A stretch of DNA of 64,000 nucleotides. Source: Streptomyces mirabilis. Its GTDB lineage: Bacteria > Actinomycetota > Actinomycetes > Streptomycetales > Streptomycetaceae. How positions within the stretch are numbered: the first letter of the stretch is position 1; each line of letters begins with the position of its first letter. The notes under the pieces were generated by a model that saw only the letters and a program-made list of their open reading frames with translations, ran no database searches and was not told the DNA's origin. Both the position numbers and the translations under genes were made by a program. Shown here one piece after another: positions 27,149 through 35,432 of this stretch. The stretch covers positions 8,804,001-8,868,000 of the forward strand of contig NZ_JBCJKP010000001.1 of NCBI RefSeq assembly GCF_039503195.1, given 5' to 3'.

Positions 27149-27903
27149 CAGCCGCTCACCGTCCGCTTCTCGATCATCTTCGCGGCGGCCTGTTCGGGGG
27201 TGAGGGCCACCACCCGCTGGACGAAGATCCCCGGCAGATGCACCGCGTCCGGGTCGATCCCGCCGGGCTCGACCAGCTCCTCCACCTCGGCGATCGTCAC
27301 CCTGCCCGCCATCGCCGCGAGGGGGTTGAAGTTCCGGGTGGACCTGCTGAAGACGAGGTTGCCGTGCCGGTCGCCCTTCGCGGCCCGGACCAGCGCGAAG
27401 TCGGTGCGGATGCCGCGCTCCAGCACGTACTCGGTGCCCTCGAACTCGCGCACCTCCTTGGCGGGCGAGGCCAGCGCCACCCCGCCCGAGCCGTCATAGC
27501 GCCAGGGCAGCCCGCCGTCCGCGACCTGCGTGCCCACCCCGGCGGGGGTGTAGAAGGCGGGGATCCCCGCACCGCCGGCCCGCAACCGCTCCGCCAGCGT
27601 GCCCTGCGGGATCAGCTCCACCTCCAGCTCCCCGGCCAGATACTGCCGCGCGAACTCCTTGTTCGCCCCGACGTACGAGCCCATCACCCGCCCGATCCGG
27701 CCCGCCGCCAGCAGCACCGCCAGGCCCGACTCCATCGCCCCGCAGTTGTTCGAGACGACCGACAGCCCTGACACCCCCCGCTCGTACAGCGCCTCGATCA
27801 GCACGTTCGGCACACCGCTCAACCCGAACCCGCCCACCGCCAACGACGCACCCTCCGGCACATCCGCCACCGCCTCCAGGGCCGTGGCGACCACCTTGTC
27901 CAT
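27148..27903 (-). CDS. pcaI: 3-oxoadipate CoA-transferase, subunit A
   Basis: A 251-residue alpha subunit. The CoA-transferase signature [17 protein letters not shown] is near the N-terminus, followed by VSNNCG and [17 protein letters not shown] 27903 ([10 protein letters not shown]) is chosen; the frame is open a little further but without family similarity. It is the first gene of the pca operon, transcribed away from pcaV. Confidence 0.94.
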   Translation of the reverse strand: MDKVVATALEAVADVPEGASLAVGGFGLSGVPNVLIEALYERGVSGLSVVSNNCGAMESGLAVLLAAGRIGRVMGSYVGANKEFARQYLAGELEVELIPQGTLAERLRAGGAGIPAFYTPAGVGTQVADGGLPWRYDGSGGVALASPAKEVREFEGTEYVLERGIRTDFALVRAAKGDRHGNLVFSRSTRNFNPLAAMAGRVTIAEVEELVEPGGIDPDAVHLPGIFVQRVVALTPEQAAAKMIEKRTVSG

Positions 27904-27940
27904 CCGTGAGGCCCCATCTCTTCCAAGCGTCCAGACCCTC

Positions 27941-27963
27941 AATTACTCAGGGCACTGATTATT
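27941..27963. promoter_or_regulatory. Candidate PcaV operator near pcaI
   Basis: AATTACTCAGGGCACTGATT contains the short inverted repeat TCAG-ggca-CTGA, lying 38 bases before the pcaI start. Its minus strand carries TCAGTGCCC, very like TCAGTGCACC found near pcaV. Two similar sites flanking the divergent promoters suit a MarR repressor of both genes (inference). Confidence 0.5.
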
Positions 27964-28076
27964 TCTGCGAGGTTTCACTCACGCTGCCACCAGTAGCCCG
28001 TGTCGTCAAGAGTTCCATGAAATCGGCGGGTGTACGGCCGTGGTCGCGCTGGTACGCATCCCGGAGATGCACGGTA

Positions 28077-28095
28077 TCGTTCAGTGCACCAACGA
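28077..28095. promoter_or_regulatory. Candidate PcaV operator near pcaV
   Basis: TCGTTCAGTGCACCAACGA is an inverted repeat (TCGTT/AACGA arms, 9-base centre), 29 bases upstream of the pcaV start. The centre shares TCAGTGC with the site near pcaI. Its position fits autorepression by PcaV. Confidence 0.55.
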
Positions 28096-28124
28096 AATGA
28101 CGGACTCACCCAGGGGGAGCGCAC

Positions 28125-28628
28125 ATGGCCGCGGTGGACCTCACCACCCACCCCGGGCACCTCGCCCGGCGACTCCAGCAGGCCCACTATCTGCTGTGGA
28201 ACACGATGGTCTCCGAGGAGATCACCTCACCGCAGTTCGCGGTCCTGAACGCGCTGATCGCGGAGCCGGGACTGGATCAGCGCACGGTGGGGGAGCGGGT
28301 GGGCCTGGACCGGTCGACCATCGCCGAGGTGATCAGCCGGCTCAGTCGACGGGGCCTGCTCGACAAGGTGCGCGATCCGCAGGACGGCCGCCGCTTCCTG
28401 CTGCGCCTCACCGACGAGGGGACGCGTACGCACCGCAAGCTGACCGTGCGCACGGCGCGTATGAACCAGGTCTTCCTGGCCCCGCTCTCCGCCGAGGAGC
28501 AGACCGTCTTCTTCGACCTCATCCAGCGTGTCTCGGACGCCGCGGAGGGGCTGCGCAACCCGACGGAACCCCTCACCACGCAACGCCAGGCGGTCCTTCA
28601 CCGGGCGACGCCAGGCGAAAACATCTGA
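28125..28628 (+). CDS. pcaV: MarR-family repressor of protocatechuate catabolism
   Basis: A 167-residue winged-helix MarR protein with the DNA-recognition part DQRTVGERVGLDRSTIAEVI and the wing DPQDGRRFLL. It sits divergently from pcaIJFHGBL, as PcaV does in Streptomyces coelicolor, and has Arg at position 15, the residue reported there to contact the protocatechuate ligand. Protocatechuate binding would release repression of pca and of pcaV itself. GGGGGAG precedes ATG 28125. Confidence 0.92.
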   Translation: MAAVDLTTHPGHLARRLQQAHYLLWNTMVSEEITSPQFAVLNALIAEPGLDQRTVGERVGLDRSTIAEVISRLSRRGLLDKVRDPQDGRRFLLRLTDEGTRTHRKLTVRTARMNQVFLAPLSAEEQTVFFDLIQRVSDAAEGLRNPTEPLTTQRQAVLHRATPGENI

Positions 28629-28641
28629 CAGATCACGGTCA

Positions 28642-28656
28642 GGAGCGCTACGCTCC
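28642..28656 (+). terminator. Short hairpin after pcaV
   Basis: GGAGCG and CGCTCC form a 6-bp stem with a 3-base loop, 13 bases after the pcaV stop. It is weak, but in the right place. Confidence 0.35.
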
Positions 28657-28717
28657 CCGCGATGATGACTCACTCTGTCGGCAGAATGGGGGTCCCGTCC
28701 GCGCAAGGTGAGTGCTG

Positions 28718-29806
28718 ATGCTCACTCAGACCGCGAAGGGGCATTCCCGCCTTTCCTTCTGGCTGCCCGTGCGAGAGTTCGCCGTGCCGCCCGCCATGAT
28801 CGAGACTGCGACCGCCCGCCGCCGTGCCGGGGACTGGGCGGGGGCATGCGCCGCCGCAGGCATCGATGTCGATCTCAACCTGCGGTCCGTGGCGCGTACT
28901 TACGGCCACGACCTCGCCGCTCGGGTCCGGGCCGATCTCCGCCATCTGGCTCCCGACCTGCTGCGCTGGCACATGCCGAGGATCGCCCCGCACGGGCTGC
29001 TGCGCCCGGGACTGACCATCGCCCTGGCCCGGTACGACACCCAAGGGCGTGACGGCGTCGGTCCGGTACACCTCGTCGTGCGGACTCCACCGGCCTGGGC
29101 GGACGGCGGTCAGCGGATCAGCCTCGCCGTGTGGTCCGCACCGCACGGCGGACCCCGCGTCGGGCCCCGCGACAGACCGCACGACGGATCTCACGACCGA
29201 TCCCACGTCGAGGCCGGTGTCCGCCGGCATCCGCACCCCCGTCCCAGCCGCCGCTTCCGCCTCGACCTGCACCGCCATCTGTGGGACGCGCGCAGGGCCG
29301 ATGAGCTGCGCGTGCGGTCCGGGGCCGACCTGGTGCCCGTCGGCGGCCGCCCCGAGAACCCGGATCCGCCGGGAATCGTGCCGCGGGAGCACCGGCGCGT
29401 TATCCCCGCGATGACCAATCACACGGCACAGGTTCTGGACCGTGACGCAGGTGCAGTGCGTGCGGGCGTTCATGCCGGGACTCTCTGCACCGGTGACCGA
29501 TGCGGGGATGACCGTGTGAAGGCGCATGATCAGGCGCAGGTCGCACTCGCAGGACTACGACCGGGCCGCAGAGAAGTTGGGCTGCAAGCCGCGATTTCTG
29601 CAGGACAACATCAGCCGCCTGCCACACCAGAAGCTCGGCGAAGCCCGGGTGTCTCGTCGGGGTGGCCGCAGTCGTTGACCCAGCGGTCGCACACGAGGGG
29701 CGTGCCGTCCTTCACGAAGTGGTGCGCGGTCAGCGGGCCGCGAGGGCCGCCGCAGCGCTGGCACTTGGAGGAGATCTCTACCGTCGTGATCCGCACGCCT
29801 TCGTAG
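28718..29806 (+). CDS. Conserved actinobacterial protein, 3' part replaced by foreign sequence
   Basis: The first 200 or so residues look like a genuine conserved Streptomyces protein (FWLPVREFAVPPAMIETATA, then RADLRHLAPDLLRWHMPRIA). I do not know its function. After about position 29340 the frame stays open to 29806, but the composition changes and it runs across an HTH gene in another frame and a gene on the other strand. The original gene was probably longer and has been cut by insertion or deletion; this is the left edge of the mobile-element remnant. ATG 28718 is used; an in-frame GTG at 28712 is the alternative. Confidence 0.55.
   Translation: MLTQTAKGHSRLSFWLPVREFAVPPAMIETATARRRAGDWAGACAAAGIDVDLNLRSVARTYGHDLAARVRADLRHLAPDLLRWHMPRIAPHGLLRPGLTIALARYDTQGRDGVGPVHLVVRTPPAWADGGQRISLAVWSAPHGGPRVGPRDRPHDGSHDRSHVEAGVRRHPHPRPSRRFRLDLHRHLWDARRADELRVRSGADLVPVGGRPENPDPPGIVPREHRRVIPAMTNHTAQVLDRDAGAVRAGVHAGTLCTGDRCGDDRVKAHDQAQVALAGLRPGRREVGLQAAISAGQHQPPATPEARRSPGVSSGWPQSLTQRSHTRGVPSFTKWCAVSGPRGPPQRWHLEEISTVVIRTPS
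29526..29678 (+). pseudogene. Excisionase/HTH-like small DNA-binding protein, 3' truncated
   Basis: The frame beginning at ATG 29526, after GAAGG, reads YDRAAEKLGCKPRFLQDNIS followed by RLPHQKLGEARV. This is the helix-turn-helix type found in excisionase-like proteins of Streptomyces integrative elements. After V42 it runs out into the reverse complement of the next gene, so the C-terminal part is missing. The join lies at about 29645-29655. Confidence 0.6.
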
Positions 29807-29856
29807 CCGCGCTGCGTCTCGTAGTTGGGCACGCGCACGGTCAGCGTCTGTGGCAT
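29611..29856 (-). pseudogene. Small CxxC protein of mobile-element type, 3' truncated
   Basis: From ATG 29856 the product reads MPQTLTVRVPNYETQRGYEG, then SKCQRCGGPRGPLTAHHFVK and CGHPDETPG. The Cys pair suggests a zinc knuckle. After DETPG the frame enters the opposite-strand HTH gene and ends at 29611. Similar small proteins are common in actinobacterial integrative elements and phages (from memory). Both convergent genes lost their 3' ends at one junction. Confidence 0.55.
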
Positions 29857-30011
29857 CGGCGTGATGTCCGGGACGCCGTCGCGCCAACGGAGAGAACGGG
29901 GGCGACGCGTGAAGAACAACCGTCCCTGTCCGCGACCACGTCCAGGACCAGCGCATTCAGCAGCATGACGACGAGGGGAAGTTCGCCCGCGTCGTCTACT
30001 GCATCACCGAC

Positions 30012-30863
30012 ATGCCCGCGCACCTCTACGATCTGTTCGGCGAGGACGCCCCGCAGCTTCCGAGCCGCTCCAAGGCACGTAGCGCCTGCTCAGCACCGAT
30101 GTCGGGAAATCCGGCGGCGGACAAACCGGCAGCGGGGAATCCGCACCCTAAGAAGACCACCACCAAGAACACCAAGACTGAAGAACAACAGAGAGACGAT
30201 GCGCCTTCGGCGCGTAGCGCTGGTGACGCCCGTAGGGCATCTACCGGTAGTGGCGCGGGCGCTCGAGGCGGCTCCGCCGCGACGGAAAAGCGAGCGCCCT
30301 CGAGGAAGAAGACCCGGCTGACCCGGGACGAGGCTGCTGCCGTCGCTGTCGTCGAACGCGCGATCCCCGAATCGCTGCTGGAGCTGCTCGACGGCAAGCA
30401 GGTGCCGCGCAACTTCCGGATAGCCGTTGCCCGCGAACTGGCGAACCGCACCGCGGAACAGCTCGCGGACCGGATGGACCGCCGCTGGGTGCGTCACCGC
30501 TTCCAGAGCGACCTCCTCGCCGGTAAGGGCGTCGGGAACCCGTACGCCGTCCTCCAGGTCCTCGTACGGCCTGGTGAGTGCCCGGACGCCGGGTGCGAGG
30601 ACGGCGAGTTGGTCGACACCGGCGCGGACTGCCGGAGGTGCGAGGAGCGCAGAGCGAACCGGCGCGGCCGGAATGGCTCGGTGCCATCGCAGCGGACCGG
30701 ACGGTCGTGGTGGGAGTGCCGCATCTGCCGGGATCCGAAGCCGCACGAGCCGGAGCCGGAAGACCGCGAGTGCCAGGACTGCAAGCGGGAGGCGGCCGTG
30801 GTCTGCGAGGCCCTTGCCGCCCGCTGGAACGCCCCCACGACGGAGGACGTGAACGACCGATGA
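30012..30863 (+). CDS. Element-type regulator with zinc-ribbon C-terminus, N-terminal winged helix lost
   Basis: A 283-residue frame from ATG 30012. Just upstream, in frame but without a start, is GKFARVVYCITDMPAHLYDL, which looks like the wing of a winged-helix domain, so the real N-terminus is missing (a TGA blocks the frame near 29912). A basic Ala/Lys linker follows, then a helical segment at about residues 100-185, and two Cys clusters (DCRRCEERR, CRICRD...CQDCKRE) at the C-terminus. Such proteins are found next to replication or transfer genes in Streptomyces elements; the precise job is unknown. Its stop overlaps the next ATG. Confidence 0.6.
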   Translation: MPAHLYDLFGEDAPQLPSRSKARSACSAPMSGNPAADKPAAGNPHPKKTTTKNTKTEEQQRDDAPSARSAGDARRASTGSGAGARGGSAATEKRAPSRKKTRLTRDEAAAVAVVERAIPESLLELLDGKQVPRNFRIAVARELANRTAEQLADRMDRRWVRHRFQSDLLAGKGVGNPYAVLQVLVRPGECPDAGCEDGELVDTGADCRRCEERRANRRGRNGSVPSQRTGRSWWECRICRDPKPHEPEPEDRECQDCKREAAVVCEALAARWNAPTTEDVNDR

Positions 30864-31283
30864 CGAACCAGACCACCGAGCTGGGGAGCGCACTGCGCGC
30901 CCTGGGCGAGCACGGGGACCGGGTGACGGTATTCGCCGCGTCGCCCGAGCAGCTCGACGAGATCGGGCAGGACCTCGACCGCGCTCACCGCCTCCTCGGC
31001 GATGTCCGGGCCGAGCTGAACCCGTCCGGCTGCCCCCAGCACCCGACGGCCCCGCGTGACCCGGCGTCGGGGGAGGCGTGCCTGTTCTGCGCGACGAACC
31101 GGCGTCGGGGCCAGGTCCCGGGCCAGGCCCCTAGTCACTGCGGCGGTGCCGCTGGAGCAGATCTGTCAGGCGGTCGCCGAGCTGGGCCAGGACGAGGCGA
31201 TGCGCCGGTACGGCGCCCGCACCGTGACCCGCGCCCTGCTCCGCTGCCGCTTCGACCCGATGCTGACCGAGGAGTCCGCGTGA
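30860..31283 (+). pseudogene. Small mobile-element protein with CxxC, probably frameshifted
   Basis: ATG 30860 overlaps the previous stop. The frame gives a helical N-terminus (ALRALGEHGDRVTVFAASPE), then SGCPQHP and CLFCATNRRR. At a run of four G's (31107-31110) natural-looking sequence changes frame, to RARPLVTAAVPLEQICQAVA and MRRYGARTVTRALLRCRF, ending at 31283. Removing one G joins the two parts. A separate 45-residue protein from GTG 31146 is the alternative. Confidence 0.5.
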
Positions 31284-31734
31284 CCGACGACCTGACGCCC
31301 GGCGAGCAGGCGGCCCGCGCGGTCGTCGATTTCGACCAGGCGGTGAACGACCCGGCCCGCCGTTACGACGCAGTGGGCGCACTGTTCGCCGGCCTGGCTG
31401 CCGCAACCGCGCAGCACGCGGCAGAGGCGCGGGCGGCCCGTACCCGGTGGCGGAACCGGCCGGAGGCGAAGGCCCGCCGGTCGGCCGCCGCGAAGAAGGC
31501 CGCCGCGACCCGTGCGGCGAACAAGGCCGCCGAGCGGGCCGCCGAGCTCGCCGAGTGGGAGCGCGACGCCCGGGTGTCCCGGCCGTCCACTGCCCGCACT
31601 TCGACTACGTCCGGGACGTCGTGGAGACCCCCTGCATCGGCGAGCCCAGCCACCGCGGCGACCACGAGGACCTCGACGGCCACACCTGGCCGAACGAGTG
31701 CGACGGAACCTGTGAGGACTTCTGTGACTGCTGA
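31280..31734 (+). pseudogene. Basic helical protein with Cys-rich tail, probably frameshifted
   Basis: The GTG at 31280 overlaps the previous stop (GTGA). The first part is a helical, Ala/Arg/Lys-rich segment (RRYDAVGALFAGLAAATA onward). At three G's (31572-31574) the sensible sequence moves to another frame, VPAVHCPHFDYVRDVVETPC and TWPNECDGTCEDFCDC, ending at 31734. One more G would join them. Left uncorrected, the first frame stays open to 31900 with poor composition. Confidence 0.5.
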
Positions 31735-32200
31735 GCCTTCGCCCCTGCCGCCGTGGATCGTCGAAGAGGCCCTGAACCAGGCCGTGAACGGCAACCCCAT
31801 CGGTGGCGGGCTGCTCCTCGTCCCGCTGATCGAGGAGAGCCGTGCCGAGTGCTTCGCGCTGTGCGTGATGCTCGCGACGGCCGCCCTGACTGGCACGTAG
31901 CCGAAGCCCGCTAACGGCATGTTCGTCCTGGAGGTCGAGGACACCTGGACCGGCCAGCCCGGCCGACCGGAGAACCTGCCGCCCGAGCTGGCGTTCGCAG
32001 CCCAGTTCGCCACGGCGTGGGGCAACGAGGACCGGACCGCCGCGCAAGCCCTGTTCGACGCGCTCGCCGACCAAGCCCACACCGAGGCCGGGATGGAGCG
32101 GCTCGTCGACGGCGTGCTCGTCCTCTACGGCATGGCCATCGCCACCACCCGCGCGCTCATCCAGGAGCAGCGCAGCAATCCCAACCATCGAAAGGACTAA
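31724..32200 (+). pseudogene. Small element protein interrupted by an in-frame amber stop
   Basis: From GTG 31724 the frame reads PPWIVEEALNQAVNGNPIGG and ECFALCVMLATAALTGT, then TAG at 31898-31900. It continues in the same frame through GMFVLEVEDTWTGQPGRPEN to 32200 with natural composition. No ribosome-binding site precedes the internal ATG at 31919, so this is one 158-codon gene with a nonsense codon. Function unknown. Confidence 0.55.
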
Positions 32201-32288
32201 CCCCGTTGAAGCTCGACACTGAGAACTGCGCCTGTGCCTCGACCCTGGACACGGCATCAAGCGGACCCCGGCCAAGCTCGCGGGGATC

Positions 32289-32974
32289 ATGCCCGGGCCG
32301 CTGGAGGAAGCCCTGATGCGGTTCGCGCCGCACCTCGGCGCTCTCCAGACCGAGGCGGACCGCCAGGAGGCAGAGGCCTGCAAGGCCCGCACGGCGTACA
32401 CCGAGGCCCTCGCCGCGTGGATCACCGGCGAACCGGCCGACGTGCCAGGCCTGTGCCCGCAGAACCGCCGTGGCGACAAGGCCGTACCGGAAGGGCACTG
32501 CCACAAGCCGGACGACGACGGTGTGCTGCGCTGCGTGTTCTGTTCTACGCCCGCCCACTGGGGCGGCGAACCGGCGGACGCCTACGGCACTCCGGACGGC
32601 CGCGTGTGGACCCTCGCCGCCGAGGTGAACGAGCACGGCGTGTCGCTGTACGAGGCCCCGTTCGTCGGCACCCGGTACACCGCCCATCCCTCCACGGCGA
32701 GATCGCCCCGGTCGGGGGCGTCCCGGCGCCGCCGTACGTCTTCAACTCGCGGTCGGTGAACCGGACGGCGAAGCACATCCCGGACGGCCAGGGCCGCACG
32801 ATCTGCCCCGGCAACTTCCAGGCCAGCAAGCCCATGCCGGAAGAGGAAGCCGCCCGCCTCAAGCTGTGCGGCGGCTGCCGCAAAGCGCTCCTGGCGTCTA
32901 TCGAGGACACAGGACCGAGGTGCCCGGGTGCGGCGATCGACCACGACGAGACCGGCATCTGCGCCCACGCGTGA
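32289..32974 (+). pseudogene. Element-encoded Cys-rich hypothetical protein, frameshifted
   Basis: From ATG 32289 a helical start (PLEEALMRFAPHLGALQTEA) is followed by Cys motifs (GLCPQNRRG, CHKP, RCVFCSTPAHWGG). At about 32697 the natural sequence moves to another frame, giving GEIAPVGGVPAPPYVFNSRS, LKLCGGCRKALL and a TGA at 32974. One extra G in ACGGCGAG would repair it. Putative zinc binding; function unknown. A strong hairpin follows. Confidence 0.55.
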
Positions 32975-32986
32975 CCCGCACGAACG

Positions 32987-33015
32987 GGGCGCCCCTGCGG
33001 GAGACAGGGGCGCCC
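32987..33015 (+). terminator. Perfect hairpin between element operons
   Basis: GGGCGCCCCTG and its complement form an 11-bp stem with a 7-base loop, 12 bases after the preceding stop and 26 bases before the next start. Confidence 0.8.
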
Positions 33016-33041
33016 GGCCCTCAGCCAAACAGGAGCCACCC

Positions 33042-33635
33042 TTGAGCACCAGCCTGACGCTCCACTGCAACACGGTGCGCGGCCATTCCGCCTGTGCGGC
33101 GACGCTGATCACCGACGGCCTCACCATCGGCGAGGCCCGCACGATCGGCGCCGCGCACGGCTGGCGTCACACCGGCGGCCGCGACTACTGCCCCGGCTGC
33201 TCCGGAAGCCGAATCCGACCCCGCGTGATCGTCGCGGTGAACCCGGACACGGTGGACGCGGCCCGCCTGGACATCCGCCTGCAAGACGCCGAGGCCCTGC
33301 TGACCGCCCGCCTCGACAGCGCAACGTCCGGCACCTGGACATGCCGCCGCACCCCGACCACGATCCGCAGCCTGCCCGGCGTCGAGTTCGTCACCGGCGG
33401 CCCGCACGGCTCCGAATGCGTCGCCCGCACCGGACCGGCAGGGAACCCGCAGGCCGCCGCCGACGCTGCGTACATCGCCACCGTCGACCCGGACGTAGGC
33501 CGCGCCGTGACGGCCGTCCTGCACGAGGCGTTCGAGACCGTCCACGAAGAGCACGGCCTCGTCGAGACCTCGCTGACCCGGGCCGCCGTCGACCTCGCCG
33601 ACGCCATCCTCCGCCCGAAGGGGGACCAACGATGA
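33042..33635 (+). CDS. Mobile-element hypothetical protein with N-terminal zinc-ribbon-like Cys
   Basis: A 197-residue protein from TTG 33042, chosen because AGGAG lies six bases upstream. The N-terminal 50 residues hold four cysteines (HCNTVRGHSACAAT, and DYCPGCSGS). A middle helical region and a C-terminal helical end (TSLTRAAVDLADAILRPKG) follow. No known family. Its stop overlaps the next ATG, beginning a run of four coupled small genes. Confidence 0.65.
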   Translation: MSTSLTLHCNTVRGHSACAATLITDGLTIGEARTIGAAHGWRHTGGRDYCPGCSGSRIRPRVIVAVNPDTVDAARLDIRLQDAEALLTARLDSATSGTWTCRRTPTTIRSLPGVEFVTGGPHGSECVARTGPAGNPQAAADAAYIATVDPDVGRAVTAVLHEAFETVHEEHGLVETSLTRAAVDLADAILRPKGDQR

Positions 33636-33772
33636 CCCCGGACAACGCTCTGCAGGTGAGCGATCAGACGGCATTCGCGCTCGTCGGCCTGCTGTTCACT
33701 CCGATCCTCTGCCCCGCCGTCTACTGGTGGACGCGGTTCTGCATCCGCCGCTACCGGAGGTGGGCGCGATGA
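33632..33772 (+). CDS. 46-residue single-span membrane protein
   Basis: ATG 33632 overlaps the previous stop by ATGA. One transmembrane segment (AFALVGLLFTPILCPAVYWW) precedes a short basic tail (RFCIRRYRRWAR), so the C-terminus should face the cytoplasm. Overlaps the next gene in the same way. Confidence 0.65.
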   Translation: MTPDNALQVSDQTAFALVGLLFTPILCPAVYWWTRFCIRRYRRWAR

Positions 33773-34134
33773 CGCGCACCAGCAAGGTCCTCCTGGTTGT
33801 CTTCGGAGCGCCGTTCGTCTTGAGCATCTCCGTGGGCGGCCGGCTCATCGGCGAAGCCCGCTGGTGGCACGCCACTGCCGCGTACGCGGCGGCCGGACTG
33901 TGCTTGATCGGTCTGCTCCGCGAGATGTCCCGTGCCACCCTGCTCGGCGACTACACGGACGACATCGACGAGCCCCCCGCGGTCTCGAAGCCAGGCCTTC
34001 GTACCCGCGTCAAGGCCGCCTGCCAGTTCCGCCAGGTGACCCGCGGCATGCCGTGCGGCTGCCACCGCTACTGGTCGTCGGTCGGTGCCGAACACGACGA
34101 CTGGTGGCCGCAGTTCCAGCGGAGCAGTGCATGA
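33769..34134 (+). CDS. Two-span membrane protein of the element
   Basis: A 121-residue product. Hydrophobic segments occur at about residues 6-24 (KVLLVVFGAPFVLSIS) and 35-55 (ATAAYAAAGLCLIGLLREM). A polar C-terminal half follows, with GMPCGCHRYW. It is coupled by ATGA overlaps to both neighbours. Function unknown. Confidence 0.65.
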   Translation: MTRTSKVLLVVFGAPFVLSISVGGRLIGEARWWHATAAYAAAGLCLIGLLREMSRATLLGDYTDDIDEPPAVSKPGLRTRVKAACQFRQVTRGMPCGCHRYWSSVGAEHDDWWPQFQRSSA

Positions 34135-34340
34135 GCGGCCTCGCCGGAGTCCTCCACGAATGCCCGCCGCCGGGCGGCGCCTTCACGTCGTGCTGCCTGC
34201 GCATGACCACCGAGCTGCCGCGCGTCGACCTGTTCACCACCGACCCGGCGCGCGTCACCTGCACCCTGCGCCAGGGCGCCGAACTCGTCGTCGACAGCGA
34301 CGGCGGCGAATCGCCGGACGGCTGGCGCCAACTGATCTGA
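34131..34340 (+). CDS. 69-residue Cys-containing element protein
   Basis: ATG 34131 overlaps the previous stop. HECPPPGG and SCCLRMTTELPRVD give a small Cys-rich head; the C-terminal half looks beta-rich. No known family; typical filler gene of an actinobacterial integrative element. Confidence 0.6.
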   Translation: MSGLAGVLHECPPPGGAFTSCCLRMTTELPRVDLFTTDPARVTCTLRQGAELVVDSDGGESPDGWRQLI

Positions 34341-34449
34341 CTCGGGCAGCCGGAACGACCAGCCGCCCACCACCTCCGAAAGCCCCGCATGCGCATCACC
34401 CGCCTCGCCCCCGAACAGGCCGCAACCGTCGGCCAGGCCCTCGCGCGCC

Positions 34450-34611
34450 ATGCGCTTCGTCCGGCAGATTGTCGACGCCTTCCGCGAAATGGCCCGTCAG
34501 GCGGTACGCGCCCTCTCCGCCGTGGTCGACGTGGCCCGCCGCCAGGTCGCCCACCCGCCCGCCGCCACCCCCGAGCCCGCCCCCGCCAGCGCGAAGGAGC
34601 CCACGTCATGA
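34450..34611 (+). CDS. 53-residue basic helical protein
   Basis: The frame from ATG 34450 reads MRFVRQIVDAFREMARQAVR, then a Pro/Ala tail, and its stop overlaps the next ATG (34608). The sequence just before it, in another frame from ATG 34389 (MRITRLAPEQAATVGQALAR), looks like the same protein's true N-terminus, so an indel near 34448 may separate the two halves. Confidence 0.45.
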   Translation: MRFVRQIVDAFREMARQAVRALSAVVDVARRQVAHPPAATPEPAPASAKEPTS

Positions 34612-34976
34612 CGATCGCCGCCGAACTCCTCGAAGAGATGGAGACCGTCAGCAAGCGGTTCCGTCTGTCCACCGATCAGCTCGCCGAGCTCGAAGCCGAC
34701 CCGAAGGCCGAAGAGATCACCGTCACCTGGCAGCGGATCACGCCGGCTGATGAGCGAGGTCATCGCCGAGACGACCGGAGCACGGCCCGACCGGATCGCC
34801 GTGCTGTCCGGGCCCAATCTGGCCGCCGAGATCGTCGCCCGCAAACCGGCAGCCAGTGTCGTCGCCTGCCCCGACGAGAGCACCGCCGCACTCATCCAGA
34901 CGGCCTGTCACACGCCGTACTTCAGGCCGTACACGAATACCGACGTCATCGGCTGCGAGCTGGGCGGCGCCATTAA
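34608..34976 (+). CDS. Small element protein cut by the gpsA junction
   Basis: ATG 34608 overlaps the previous stop. The first 46 residues are natural ([20 protein letters not shown], then [13 protein letters not shown]). From about 34742 the frame runs out of phase through the gpsA fragment to 34976 and loses sense. This marks the right-hand breakpoint of the remnant. Confidence 0.5.
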   Translation: MTIAAELLEEMETVSKRFRLSTDQLAELEADPKAEEITVTWQRITPADERGHRRDDRSTARPDRRAVRAQSGRRDRRPQTGSQCRRLPRREHRRTHPDGLSHAVLQAVHEYRRHRLRAGRRH

Positions 34977-35418
34977 GAACGTCATCGCCCTGGCCGTCGG
35001 CATCACGGACGGCATGCAGCTCGGTGATAACGCGAAGGCGGCCCTGGTGACTCGAGGGCTGGCCGAGGCCACCCGGCTTGGTGTCGCGATGGGCGCGGAC
35101 CCGCTCACGCTCGCCGGGCTCGCCGGCATGGGCGACCTGGTCGCTACCTGCTCATCCACGCTGTCCCGGAACCACACCTTTGGCGCGCACCTGGGCCGGG
35201 GCCTCAGCGTCGCCGAGGCGCAGGCCGCCACCACCCAGACCGCCGAAGGTGTCGCCTCCTGCAAGGCGATCCAGGGACTGGCCGAGCGTCACGGCGTGGA
35301 GATGCCGATCACGAGGGCCGTCGTCGACATCATCCACGGCGGCCGGGAAGCGGTGCAGGCCGTGCAGGAACTAATGGGCCGCACCCCCAAGTCCGAGTCC
35401 GGCCACCTGCGGAAGTGA
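34750..35418 (+). pseudogene. gpsA: Glycerol-3-phosphate dehydrogenase [NAD(P)+], N-terminally truncated
   Basis: The frame encodes about 222 C-terminal residues of GpsA, including [10 protein letters not shown], the catalytic-lysine block [13 protein letters not shown] and [14 protein letters not shown]. About 110 N-terminal residues, with the whole Rossmann dinucleotide-binding motif (GxGxxG), are missing. Family members are about 330 residues. The break coincides with the end of an element gene at about 34742, so a deletion or integration joined the two. It cannot be an active dehydrogenase as it stands. Confidence 0.85.
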
Positions 35419-35432
35419 GGGGCGTCCGGGGC

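Noticed and set aside
28630..28717. tRNA gene as integration site left of the remnant
   Set aside because: No cloverleaf or tRNA 3'-end sequence can be folded here or near the right edge.
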